DNA of 64,000 nucleotides from Buttiauxella sp. B2 (GTDB lineage: Bacteria > Pseudomonadota > Gammaproteobacteria > Enterobacterales > Enterobacteriaceae), in NCBI RefSeq assembly GCF_006376615.1, contig NZ_VEXQ01000011.1, forward strand, positions 89,977 to 153,976, read 5' to 3'. How positions within the stretch are numbered: position 1 is the stretch's first letter; each line of letters opens with the position of its first letter. A program made the translations under genes and the position numbers. The notes beneath the pieces were generated by a model that had not been told where the DNA came from, did not search any database, and saw nothing but the letters and a program-made list of their open reading frames with translations. Positions 19,279 through 28,171 of this stretch are shown piece by piece.

Positions 19279-21008
19279 AGCTCAGGCCCCAAACCGATGT
19301 AAAACTGTAAACCGTGCTCATCTTTATCACCCACCGGAACGGCAAGATCGAGCTTAATTGGCCCAACCGGTGACTGCCAGCGCACACCGAAACCTGCGCC
19401 AGTCTTGAAGTTGCTCTGTTTGATATCATTGACGGCTTCGCCGGAGTCGACGAACACCGCACCCCACCATTTCCCACTGACGTTGTACTGATACTCAAGC
19501 GAACCGGTAACCAATTTTGAGGCACCAGTCAGCTTGCCGTCATCATTTTCAGGCGAAATAGATTTATAGGAATAGCCGCGAATACTACGGTCACCACCGG
19601 CAAAGAAGCGCAAATCTGGCGGCACTTTTTCGAAGTCATTGGTTTCAATCCAGCCGAGATTACCGCGAACCACAAAGCGGTGTTTTTCCTGCAAAGTACG
19701 GATCCAAACTTGTTGCGCCTGGAACACGCCAAAGTCGACATCAGAACCCCAGGTGGTATCAGACCAGTCAATGGAATAGCGCTGTGAATCGCCCCACGTA
19801 GGCATCAAACCGCCGCGTGAACGGGTGCGGTTGAGGCTCAAACCTGGATAAAGCAGCATCGTGGTGTTAGTAACGTCTGCCTGGGTAAAGTGATCGAGGC
19901 TCCAGCGCAAGTTAATCGCATGCTGCCAACCGCTGGATAAATCCCAGTAACGTGAGACAGCAAGCGTGCTGGAATCTGACTTGGTATCGTTAAGGTCGGT
20001 TCGTTTAAAACCGCCTTGCATCAGATAATATTGTTCCAGCGGATTTTTCAGCAGTGGCACTTTGTAGCTGAAATCAAGAATTTGTTCGGGGGCAGAAAGG
20101 CTAACGCTGCTGGTCAAGCTGTGGCCGTAGGAGTTCATCCATGGCTTATTCCACGCCGCTTTTACGCGCGGTCCCACATCGGTGGAATAACCCACACCGG
20201 TTTCAATTGTGTTTTCAGTACGCGGCGAAACCACACCGTGTAACGGCAGCACTTTGGTTTTACGAGATTTATCAAACTCAGGTGCGACAACCACGGAATT
20301 AAACCAGCCTGTCGCTGAAAGGCGGCGGTTTAATTCCGCCAGGTCGTTCGACTGGTAATAATCGCCCTGCTTAAACGGCACCAGATTTTGCAGATATTCT
20401 TCACGAATTTGTGAGCCTTCAAACGTGACGGCACCAAAACGGTAGCGCTCACCGCTGTTGTAATCGATATCCCAGAATGCCTGGCGGCGCTCCAGTGAAA
20501 CACCCAACTGGCTTTTAAGGAATTCACTGTCGAAATACCCTTTACGTAGCGCAATGCTGGAAAGATCCTTCTTGAAACTTTCGTAATCCTGATGATTGAG
20601 AACAGTGCCAATCTTCGGGCGTTCGCCCAATAACGTGATGTAATCTTTATCGTCACGCGCGCCGCCACGCAGAATCACTTCGGTTCCGCCGATTAACACA
20701 GGCGGGCCGGGATCGACTTTGGCAATCAAGACCTGGCGTCCTTTGGCTGGTGGTGGCCGCAGGTCGAAATCAATAGTTGGTTCGTAATAGCCGAGTGCTT
20801 TCAAGCCATTACGGATAGCGTCATCCACGCGCGCGCGGAAACGCCTGTCAGGTGTTACTTCATCACTTTGGATAGTTGAAAGCTGGGCGCGGACATTTTT
20901 TTGCAATTCGCCCGTTAAGCCTTCAACTTGTAAACGTACGTTGGCCGCGTTAGCCCACGTACTGACCAGGCACAGACTAGCCGCGCAAAAAGTACGAATT
21001 CGTGGCAC
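19275..21008 (-). CDS. tamA: Outer-membrane translocation protein TamA
   Basis: TamA is a BamA-family outer-membrane protein with three periplasmic POTRA domains and a 16-strand barrel. The GTG at 21008 is the likely start: AGGAG lies 6 bases upstream, it gives a 21-residue signal peptide ending ANA, and the length becomes 577 residues as in E. coli. An ATG 36 codons upstream gives an implausible N-terminus. The barrel keeps the [13 protein letters not shown] loop motif of the Omp85 family and ends YIGLGPEL. It is divergent from msrA and coupled to tamB. Confidence 0.96.
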   Translation of the reverse strand: MPRIRTFCAASLCLVSTWANAANVRLQVEGLTGELQKNVRAQLSTIQSDEVTPDRRFRARVDDAIRNGLKALGYYEPTIDFDLRPPPAKGRQVLIAKVDPGPPVLIGGTEVILRGGARDDKDYITLLGERPKIGTVLNHQDYESFKKDLSSIALRKGYFDSEFLKSQLGVSLERRQAFWDIDYNSGERYRFGAVTFEGSQIREEYLQNLVPFKQGDYYQSNDLAELNRRLSATGWFNSVVVAPEFDKSRKTKVLPLHGVVSPRTENTIETGVGYSTDVGPRVKAAWNKPWMNSYGHSLTSSVSLSAPEQILDFSYKVPLLKNPLEQYYLMQGGFKRTDLNDTKSDSSTLAVSRYWDLSSGWQHAINLRWSLDHFTQADVTNTTMLLYPGLSLNRTRSRGGLMPTWGDSQRYSIDWSDTTWGSDVDFGVFQAQQVWIRTLQEKHRFVVRGNLGWIETNDFEKVPPDLRFFAGGDRSIRGYSYKSISPENDDGKLTGASKLVTGSLEYQYNVSGKWWGAVFVDSGEAVNDIKQSNFKTGAGFGVRWQSPVGPIKLDLAVPVGDKDEHGLQFYIGLGPEL

Positions 21009-21235
21009 GTTTTCTCCTGAATATCCTTGTTCCCACCCCTGGAAGGAAACGTTATAACCGCCCTTCGGCTTAACAAAACCCCAACAACTGGGGTTGAAAA
21101 CTGCACAATAACCCAAATAATTCTTATATGTACTGTAGTCTCATAAAAGCGTGGTTATTGTCTGCAATTACACGCTTGGTTACAACCGCGTGACGGTTGT
21201 TGTTAAATTTTGCCTACATCGGGAGAGCATGACTG

Positions 21236-21874
21236 ATGAAATTATTTGAGAAAACCCACCCCGTGACACAGTCTGAAGCGTTGCCCGGCCGCAACACCCC
21301 GATGCCAGTCGCCACTTTGCACGCAGTTAACGAGCATTCAATGACAAATGTACCAGATGGCATGGAAATCGCTTATTTTGCGATGGGCTGTTTCTGGGGC
21401 GTTGAACGAATATTTTGGCAATTACCAGGGGTTTACAGCACCGCCGCAGGTTATGCGGGTGGTTTTACGCCCAACCCAACCTACCGTGAAGTCTGTAGTG
21501 GAATGACAGGACACACCGAAGCCGTACGCGTGGTTTACGACCCACAAGTAGTGAGTTACGAACAATTGCTGCAAGTGTTCTGGGAAAATCACGATCCGGC
21601 CCAAGGTATGCGCCAGGGTGGAGATGTCGGTACACAATATCGCTCTGCCATTTACCCGCTGACACCAGAGCAAGACACCTCCGCACGCGCCAGTTTTGAA
21701 CGCTTCCAGGATGCTATGACGCTCGCCGGAGATGACCGAAAAGTCACTACCGAAATCGCCAATGCTGGCCCGTTCTATTATGCCGAGGATGACCACCAGC
21801 AGTATCTGCATAAAAATCCGTATGGATATTGCGGCATCGGTGGGATTGGCGTTTGTTTGCCACCACAAAACTAA
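21236..21874 (+). CDS. msrA: Peptide methionine sulfoxide reductase MsrA
   Basis: MsrA reduces methionine-S-sulfoxide in proteins. The product has 212 residues, as in E. coli. The catalytic motif GCFWG is at residues 51-55, with Cys52 the nucleophile, and recycling cysteines lie in the C-terminal [21 protein letters not shown] lies before the ATG. It is divergent from tamA. In E. coli the next gene is ytfL; here a four-gene SPFH/ATPase operon lies in between. Confidence 0.97.
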   Translation: MKLFEKTHPVTQSEALPGRNTPMPVATLHAVNEHSMTNVPDGMEIAYFAMGCFWGVERIFWQLPGVYSTAAGYAGGFTPNPTYREVCSGMTGHTEAVRVVYDPQVVSYEQLLQVFWENHDPAQGMRQGGDVGTQYRSAIYPLTPEQDTSARASFERFQDAMTLAGDDRKVTTEIANAGPFYYAEDDHQQYLHKNPYGYCGIGGIGVCLPPQN

Positions 21875-21888
21875 CCTTTTGATTTAAC

Positions 21889-21921
21889 AAGCGGATTGGT
21901 CTTTTTTCCGTCCGCTTTTTT
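21889..21921 (+). terminator. msrA terminator
   Basis: aagcgga / tccgctt form a 7-base stem with a 15-base loop followed by a T-run, 15 bases after the msrA stop. It separates msrA from the downstream SPFH operon, which therefore should have its own promoter. Confidence 0.65.
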
Positions 21922-21997
21922 GTTTTAAAATCTCCCCCTTTTCAGAAACTGTACAAACAGTTACCCGCGCTGCGTTTACGGGCAATTCGCGTTCATG

Positions 21998-22018
21998 ATA
22001 TGTTATATGGTAACAATT
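21998..22018. promoter_or_regulatory. Zur-like inverted repeat upstream of the SPFH/ATPase operon
   Basis: atatgttatatggtaacaat-t contains the inverted repeat TGTTA-N5-TAACA. Aligned to the enterobacterial Zur consensus as I remember it (AAATGTTATAATATAACATTT), 16 of 21 positions match. It lies 46 bases before the first start codon, where a repressor would act. Zur represses genes under zinc sufficiency. The match is by eye and the inverted repeat could serve another regulator. Confidence 0.4.
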
Positions 22019-22063
22019 AAACCTCAATGACGCAGACGTCGTGCGCCTGAAAGTAATGACTCC

Positions 22064-24031
22064 ATGCAGCCCTCCCAAATTTCTGAACCTGCGCAACCTT
22101 CACCGCTAACCTCTCATGCTCGTTACTCTTTGGCCAAAACCCAGGCCATGCTGACCGCAAGATTAGTCTTCGGGTTAAGCGCATCAATTTTTCTGATGAT
22201 TGTTGTGGCATTGATTGTCAGCATGTTCGAGTCATCATCGCGCTGGACTACTCTATTAAGCAGTAATGCAGCAGTGCTCATTTTGCTGGCTATCTCTTTC
22301 TATAATGCGCAGCGAATTTGCCAATGGCGGGCAGAGGTTTACTCACCATCGCAAAAAATCGAAATTCCAGCTGATGAAGCCGAACCATTGCCGACGGTAT
22401 ATCAGCGGCTGGCAGCACTCATTCCCATCAACTTTAAACGCATCAATACGTTGCTCAAGAGTGATGGCATATGGCTGGGCTCGATGTCGGTATTTGTGTT
22501 GTTTGTCACACTGGTGAGTTGGGGTGAACATTATCTTCCCCTGGATGAAGGAAATCTGCGCTGGTTTGCCGTGGGCTGTATTGCAGCGGCGATGTTTGTC
22601 ACATTGGTTGCCGAACGCCACTTAGCCGCAACAGTGAACGAAGCCTGGCCGGAAGCGAAATACCTTGCCCCCATAGTGCGCCTGACCCTCGCCGTCCAAC
22701 TCCTCACGTTACCGCCGCTGATTTTTCCTGGCGCGAACATGTCACTGCTGGTCAATCTCCCAGCCATTCTTGTCGTGCTGGTGGCGATTGAATTCTTGTT
22801 GCGCGGGCTGTTTTCATTATTCACACCACCTCGTGAAGAAGGTGATGAACCCGCGTTTCTCGCACAAAGCCAGTTGGCGGCACAGCTTGTTTGGCCTCCG
22901 CGCCCCCTGCTTTTCTTGCAGCATGAACTGCATCACCACTTTGGTATTGATTTGCGCCAGCTTTGGGCTTTCACGGTGCTGCGCCGCGCATTCTTGCCGG
23001 TGCTGGCGGTAATGATGCTTTGTGGTTGGTTACTGACTGGAATGCAGCAAATTTCTGCTACCCAACGGGGCATTTATGAGCGTTTTGGCAATCCGGTAGC
23101 CGTATTGTCTTCCGGACTGCATTACGGGCTGCCGTGGCCTTTCGGGCAAGTCATGCTGACGGAAAATGGCCAAGTGCATGAGTTAGCCGCCGGAGAAGAA
23201 TCCGATACCACGCCTGAACCGCTGACCAGTGCCGAAGGTAAGGCACCCGCAAGTGCAGACCGCCTATGGGACGCCATCCATAGTTTTGATAAAGCACAGA
23301 TTATTGCCAGCCAAAGCGGCAGCCAACAAAGCCTGCAAATCATTAACAGCGATGTGCGATTTATGTGGCGCATTGGCTTAACCGACGGCGCAGCACTGGC
23401 GGCAACGTATCACAGCATTAACCTCCCGGAACTGATTCGCAGCACCGCGAATCAGGTGTTGGTACATCAGTTTTCCTCACTGACACTTGAGCAATTGCTG
23501 GGTGAGCAGCGCAACGATTTAGCGCTGCAGATTAACCGGGCAGTGCAGCAAAAACTCGACGATCTTCACAGCGGTGTAGAACTGCTTTCGACCGTCGTCG
23601 AAGCTATCCATCCACCAGCAGGTGCGGCTGATGCATTCCATGGTGTGCAGGCGGCACAAATTTCTGCGCAGGCCCTGATTTCCCGCGAGCGGGGCCATGC
23701 GGCAGAACTGGCAGCCAGCGCACAAACTACCGCTACCACTCGCCAGAATCAGGCCCAGATGAATGCCACCGATGTGACCAGCATAGCGCAATCAACCGCC
23801 GTGCGTTTTGCCGCGCAGAAACAGGCAGTCGCGCAGTCGGGGCAGGTGTTTGTCGATGAATTATGGTTTAGCCAATTACGTCAAACGTTGGGCCACAGCC
23901 CGTTATTAATTATTGACCATCGCATTGGTGCGGATTCGCCGCCGACTATCGACCTGCGCGAGTTTCCCTCATTGAACGAAGCAGCACGGCGCGATGCGCC
24001 TTCTAAATCTACACAGGAGTCTTCCCGTTGA
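22064..24031 (+). CDS. Polytopic membrane protein with C-terminal SPFH (HflK-like) domain
   Basis: The 655-residue product fuses about seven predicted membrane helices (near 32-54, 64-80, 137-153, 167-184, 203-221, 227-252 and 308-327) to an HflK-like SPFH domain. That domain starts at SATQRGIYERFG (about 331) and runs to about 540. An Ala/Gln-rich helical segment follows (about 540-600), as in HflK coiled coils. Genuine HflK (53163-54428) has a single helix, so this is a different architecture. A loop before the last helix reads QHELHHHFGIDL. The start has only a weak GAAAG-type site. It is first of four overlapping genes. Automated pipelines would probably name it a protease modulator; no FtsH link is shown here. 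Confidence 0.9.
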   Translation: MQPSQISEPAQPSPLTSHARYSLAKTQAMLTARLVFGLSASIFLMIVVALIVSMFESSSRWTTLLSSNAAVLILLAISFYNAQRICQWRAEVYSPSQKIEIPADEAEPLPTVYQRLAALIPINFKRINTLLKSDGIWLGSMSVFVLFVTLVSWGEHYLPLDEGNLRWFAVGCIAAAMFVTLVAERHLAATVNEAWPEAKYLAPIVRLTLAVQLLTLPPLIFPGANMSLLVNLPAILVVLVAIEFLLRGLFSLFTPPREEGDEPAFLAQSQLAAQLVWPPRPLLFLQHELHHHFGIDLRQLWAFTVLRRAFLPVLAVMMLCGWLLTGMQQISATQRGIYERFGNPVAVLSSGLHYGLPWPFGQVMLTENGQVHELAAGEESDTTPEPLTSAEGKAPASADRLWDAIHSFDKAQIIASQSGSQQSLQIINSDVRFMWRIGLTDGAALAATYHSINLPELIRSTANQVLVHQFSSLTLEQLLGEQRNDLALQINRAVQQKLDDLHSGVELLSTVVEAIHPPAGAADAFHGVQAAQISAQALISRERGHAAELAASAQTTATTRQNQAQMNATDVTSIAQSTAVRFAAQKQAVAQSGQVFVDELWFSQLRQTLGHSPLLIIDHRIGADSPPTIDLREFPSLNEAARRDAPSKSTQESSR

Positions 24032-25017
24032 GCCATTCCCATCATCATGGTTGCAGCAGCGGTTGCCATCACAGCCATCATTCTGCCTCTAAGGCCGCGA
24101 AAACGAAGGTCTGGAAACGCATTACGGGCGCGGGATTGCTGGTTATTATTCTGGCGGCGGCTGCAAGTCTGGTTCAGGTGCGCTCGGGCGAATCGCTAAT
24201 CATTACCCGCTTTGGTAATCCGGTGCGTGTGTTGCTTAATCCAGGTCTTGCCTGGCGATTGCCCGCACCTTTTGAAATGTCGACCGCCGTTGATTTGCGC
24301 CTGCGTACTACGTCGAGCGGCTTGCAGGATGTTGGCACGCGCGATGGCCTGCGAATTATTGTCCAGTCGTTTGCCGTCTGGCAGGTCGATAACACGCCGG
24401 AGCATGTGCAACGCTTTATGCGCGCAGTGCAAAACCAGCCTGATGAAGCGGCGCGGCAAATCCGTGCGTATCTGGGCTCGGCGCTGGAAACCACCGCCAG
24501 CGGTTTCACGCTCTCTCAACTGGTAAATACCGACAGCAAACAGGTGCAACTCAACCAGTTTGAATCGCATTTACAGGCGCAAATCAGCCAGCCACTGCTG
24601 GAAAGCTATGGTATCCGGCTAGTGCAAGTCGGAACCGAACGCCTGACACTACCGGCTGTAACGCTCAATGCCACCGTTGACAGAATGCGTGCCGAGCGCG
24701 AAACCATCGCCACAGAACGCACCGCTGAAGGCAAACGCGCTGCCGCAGAAATTCGCTCCGCAGCGCAACGAGATGCTCGTATTGTTGAAGCGCAGGCGCA
24801 GGTTCAGGCGGCTGATATTGAAGCGCAGTCTCAAGCACAGGCGGCAGAAATTTATGGCAAGGCGTACGCCAGTTCGCCACAACTCTATAGCCTGTTGCGC
24901 CAGCTTGATGCGCTCAGTGGCGTGGTGAACTCCAGCACTCGCTTAGTGTTACGCACCGACGCCGCCCCTTTCCGCCTGTTAGTGGAAGGGCCAAAGCTGG
25001 ATAAAAACCATGAGTGA
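24028..25017 (+). CDS. SPFH-domain membrane protein with His/Cys-rich N-terminus
   Basis: The 329-residue product starts with a likely metal-binding tail: eight His and two Cys in residues 3-18 (HSHHHGCSSGCHHSHH). One membrane helix follows at about 33-50, then an SPFH domain starting VRSGESLIITRFGNPV (about 51), and an Ala/Gln/Glu-rich coiled coil (about 220-280). The start is TTG at 24028, overlapping the preceding stop, with AGGAG 8 bases upstream. It overlaps the next gene by 8 bases. The plan is HflC/HflK-like apart from the tail. A metal-sensing or metal-delivery role for the tail is inferred. Confidence 0.9.
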   Translation: MSHSHHHGCSSGCHHSHHSASKAAKTKVWKRITGAGLLVIILAAAASLVQVRSGESLIITRFGNPVRVLLNPGLAWRLPAPFEMSTAVDLRLRTTSSGLQDVGTRDGLRIIVQSFAVWQVDNTPEHVQRFMRAVQNQPDEAARQIRAYLGSALETTASGFTLSQLVNTDSKQVQLNQFESHLQAQISQPLLESYGIRLVQVGTERLTLPAVTLNATVDRMRAERETIATERTAEGKRAAAEIRSAAQRDARIVEAQAQVQAADIEAQSQAQAAEIYGKAYASSPQLYSLLRQLDALSGVVNSSTRLVLRTDAAPFRLLVEGPKLDKNHE

Positions 25018-26062
25018 TAATCGGACAAAAAAGTCTGCTGGCCCATGGACGCAATCAATAGGCCTGGCGTTTTATGCGCTCTATGGGCTGACGTTGCTGG
25101 CAGCTGCGACATGGCTGTTCTCTAACGTCCGCCAAATCCCCGCAGACAGCCGGGCGGTGGTGCTGCATTTCGGTGCCCAGCAACGCATTGCAGAACCGGG
25201 TTTGCTACTGACCTGGCCAAAACCGATTGATGATGTGGTGATGGTGCCTGCGCCAGACCGGGTTATCGAACGTCACGTAACCGCGCTATTGCGCTCCGCC
25301 GATGCGCTGCACGCGGATATGCGTGAAGATAACAGCAACGATGCGCTGGCGGGTTCTGGTTATCTGCTCACGGGCGATGCGGGCGTAGTGCAGTTGGATA
25401 TCAGCGTATTTTACCGCGTCGCCACGCCAATGGATTATGTGTTGCAGGGCGAGCATGTGCTGCCGGCTCTCGACCGCCTGGTTGAGCGTGCCGCCATCGC
25501 GGTTTGTGCATCCAGGGATCTCGATACTATTTTGGTGGCGCGCCCGGAAATGGTCAGCGGTGATTTAAACGTTGCCCAACAGCGTGAACGCCTGCGTGCC
25601 GACGTACAGCACAACATCGAACACAATCTACAACGCCTGGCACAATCGGGGAGCTCGCTGGGCATTACTCTTGAGCGGGTTACCGTGCAATCCACCTTGC
25701 CTGCAACGACGGCCACCGCTTTCAATGCCGTGTTAACCGCAAGCCAGCAAGCATCGCAGGCCATCGCCACTGCGAATACAGATGCCTCTTTAATACGGCA
25801 AAAATCCACCCAGCTGGCCGACCAGTTACGCCAAACGGCACAAGCTCAGGCGCGAGAAAAAGTGGCCAAAGCCCAGTCCGATACGGCGATGGTGAATCGC
25901 CTGGCCAGTAGCCATAACGACCCCGACTTGTTAGCGCGAATTTACCGCGAACGGATTGCAGCAATTCTGGCACAGGCCGAAGCCGTCATCACTGTCTCAC
26001 CACAAGATGATGCGCATCTGATATTGCAAGCCGCCGGGCAAAAGGAACCTTCTAAACCATGA
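25010..26062 (+). CDS. SPFH-domain membrane protein, third member of the cluster
   Basis: This 350-residue product has one membrane helix at about residues 17-38 and an SPFH domain beginning with IPADSRAVVLHFGAQQRI (about 43). An Ala/Gln-rich helical region (about 250-310) precedes the C-terminus. Residues 95-125 form an insertion typical of HflK-like proteins, with ADMREDNSNDAL before GVVQLDISVFYRV. It overlaps its neighbours on both sides, by 8 and 4 bases, so the products are probably made in fixed ratio. It likely assembles with the other two SPFH proteins. Confidence 0.9.
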   Translation: MSDNRTKKSAGPWTQSIGLAFYALYGLTLLAAATWLFSNVRQIPADSRAVVLHFGAQQRIAEPGLLLTWPKPIDDVVMVPAPDRVIERHVTALLRSADALHADMREDNSNDALAGSGYLLTGDAGVVQLDISVFYRVATPMDYVLQGEHVLPALDRLVERAAIAVCASRDLDTILVARPEMVSGDLNVAQQRERLRADVQHNIEHNLQRLAQSGSSLGITLERVTVQSTLPATTATAFNAVLTASQQASQAIATANTDASLIRQKSTQLADQLRQTAQAQAREKVAKAQSDTAMVNRLASSHNDPDLLARIYRERIAAILAQAEAVITVSPQDDAHLILQAAGQKEPSKP

Positions 26063-27957
26063 GCACCCATTCAGTTAATCCTGGCAGTGCCTTGTCTCAT
26101 CAGGAACAGCGACAAATTGCCCGCCAACTGATACTCGCGCTAGTTGCCAGCGGCACGTTAATTCTTGGTTTGCTGTGGCGATGGCTGGTACCGGGACAAG
26201 TCGCTGTCGCCGATATTTTACTGGGGGCTGCATCACTGATGGTTGGCATCCCCGTTTTGCGCCACGCCTTCTACAGCCTGCGTTACCCAAGCCTGCACGG
26301 GATTACCGATCAGTTGATTGCTTTAGCGCTGCTTGGTGCATGGGCGACGGGCGATTTGCTCACCGCCGCACTGTTACCGCTGATTATGATAGTGGGCCAT
26401 ATTCTCGAAGAACGTAGCGTGATTGGTTCCCAGGAAGCGATTGAAGCGCTGGGTAAACTTACCCGCAGCCGGGCACGTCGCTTTGATGCCGAGGGCAATC
26501 TGCATGACATCGACAACCATGAACTGGTGGCGGGCGATATCGTAGAAGTGCGTGCAGGCGACCGACTACCCGCCGATGGACACGTGCTGGAAGGCCAGGC
26601 AAGTCTCGACACCGCGCCCATCACTGGCGAATCCGTGCCGCTAGAAGTCAAACCCGGTATGAATGTTTATGGCGGGGCAATAAATCTGGATGGCCGTTTG
26701 CGCATTGAAGTGACTCGCACGGGCGAAACCTCAACACTGGGACGAGTTATCGCACTGATGCAGAGTGCCGAACAAGCCAGCCCACCGATTACGCGTTTGC
26801 TGGAACGCCACGCGGCACGTTATCTGCTGCTGGTTTTACTGATTGCCGCTAGCACCTGGTTTTTGACCCAGAATAACCAGGCCATGTTGGCGGTGCTGGT
26901 TGCCGCCTGCCCGTGTGCACTAGTGCTTTCTGCACCTGCGACATCCATCGCTGGGCTGACAGTCGCTGCGCGCCACGGAATTTTGATCCGCGGTGCGGCG
27001 TTCCTCGAAGAATTAGCTGAACTCAATGCCGTCATTATTGATAAAACCGGCACACTTACCCACGGCAAACTACAACTTCATGAATTGCTACCAGAAGACG
27101 GTGAATCACCAGCAGCGCTGTCTGCACTGGCGGCAAGCCTGGGTGCGACCAGTAACCATCCGGTAAGCTGCGCGTTGGCCCGTATCGCCCCGCAAAGCGA
27201 ATGGCCTCTGCTTGAAAATGTGCATGAGTATCAAGGATTAGGCGTCGCAGCAACTACCGCTGCGGGCGAAGCATTTCTTGGCAGGCATGAGCTATTAAAA
27301 ACGCAGGACACGACGCTACCGGAAGAACCGCCACATGATGGGCCAATCGTTGGCCTGGTGCTGGCAGGCCGTTTTCGCGGCTGGTTTTTGCTGGCCGATA
27401 GCCTGCGGGACGAAGCCGAAAACGCAATGGCAGACCTACGCGAACTGGGCCTTAACCGGCAGATATTGTTGACTGGCGACCGTCAGGCCGTTGCTCAACG
27501 CATCGCCAAAATAGTGGGCATAAACGATGTGATTGCTGGGGCACTTCCTGCCGATAAACTGCATCAGGTAAGCGTGCAAATCGACAATGGCTACCGGCCA
27601 ATGGTCGTGGGCGATGGCATCAATGATTCGCTGGCGCTAAAAGCGGGCGTGGTGGGAATAGCAATGGGCGCAGGCGGTTCAGATATCGCCATGGCGTCAG
27701 CCGATATTGTGTTGATTGGCGGGGATTTGCGCCGCCTGGGAACCTGCGTGCGCCTAAGCCGCCTCTGCCGCAGGACACTACAGATGAACGTGCTGATAGG
27801 CCTGGGCTGGACGCTGGTGATTGTCGCCGCCGCCGCCTTCGGCTGGCTCGGTGCCTCGGGTGCCGTGATCGCTGCCATACTGCATAATCTGAGCACGCTA
27901 CTGGTGCTAGGTAACGCCGGACGGTTATTGCGATTTGAGGAAAAAGTGAGTGGGTAA
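26059..27957 (+). CDS. P1B-type heavy-metal ATPase
   Basis: This 632-residue transport ATPase has the P1B plan: two-helix pairs, actuator TGES (189-192), membrane metal site CPC (284-286), phosphorylation loop DKTGT (328-332), HP motif SNHP (365-368), TGD (472-474) and GDGIND (518-523). It has no N-terminal HMA or GMxCxxC domain. The last helix pair carries HNLST (609-613), where ZntA-type pumps have an Asp, and lacks the ZntA helix-7 Lys; it also lacks the MxxSS of copper pumps. Metal specificity is therefore not assigned. It starts in an ATGA overlap with the third SPFH gene, so pump and scaffold are coupled. Confidence 0.93.
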   Translation: MSTHSVNPGSALSHQEQRQIARQLILALVASGTLILGLLWRWLVPGQVAVADILLGAASLMVGIPVLRHAFYSLRYPSLHGITDQLIALALLGAWATGDLLTAALLPLIMIVGHILEERSVIGSQEAIEALGKLTRSRARRFDAEGNLHDIDNHELVAGDIVEVRAGDRLPADGHVLEGQASLDTAPITGESVPLEVKPGMNVYGGAINLDGRLRIEVTRTGETSTLGRVIALMQSAEQASPPITRLLERHAARYLLLVLLIAASTWFLTQNNQAMLAVLVAACPCALVLSAPATSIAGLTVAARHGILIRGAAFLEELAELNAVIIDKTGTLTHGKLQLHELLPEDGESPAALSALAASLGATSNHPVSCALARIAPQSEWPLLENVHEYQGLGVAATTAAGEAFLGRHELLKTQDTTLPEEPPHDGPIVGLVLAGRFRGWFLLADSLRDEAENAMADLRELGLNRQILLTGDRQAVAQRIAKIVGINDVIAGALPADKLHQVSVQIDNGYRPMVVGDGINDSLALKAGVVGIAMGAGGSDIAMASADIVLIGGDLRRLGTCVRLSRLCRRTLQMNVLIGLGWTLVIVAAAAFGWLGASGAVIAAILHNLSTLLVLGNAGRLLRFEEKVSG

Positions 27958-28171
27958 GGATTGATAGCTTCTGCGCAAAATTAACCCTGGTGTATCACAT
28001 GAAACGAAGCAAATAGCAGCCTGAAGTTACCCTCTAGCCCCCTCACGCACCCTTACGCTATACTACCCGTTGAAATTGCTGGCCCAACCTCCACGGACCA
28101 GCAGCCAACACGCTTTAACCCATGGATATTCAACTTCCCTTCCGAGGATTCGGCTTTTAGCTGAAAAAACT
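27958..28171. other. Spacer and leader before paeA
   Basis: These 214 bases contain no gene. Near 28078-28104, gctgg and ccagc can pair across a short loop. A pyrimidine-rich stretch precedes it, and the paeA start lacks a strong ribosome-binding site. A structured leader is possible; I see no match to a known riboswitch. Confidence 0.35.

Noticed and set aside
22916..22948. HExxH (HELHH) as evidence of a zinc protease in the first SPFH protein
   Set aside because: The motif is a short His-rich run in a loop before the last helix, without a third ligand or family context. It is mentioned only as a point to test.
22064..27957. Calling the three SPFH genes hflK/hflC duplicates
   Set aside because: Genuine hflK and hflC are at 52-54 kb. 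The cluster proteins differ in membrane topology, N-terminal tails and partner gene, so the HflKC names would mislead.
27958..28171. Possible metal riboswitch in the paeA leader
   Set aside because: There is a short GCTGG/CCAGC pairing, but no recognisable consensus of the manganese or other known riboswitches. PaeA is linked to polyamines instead.
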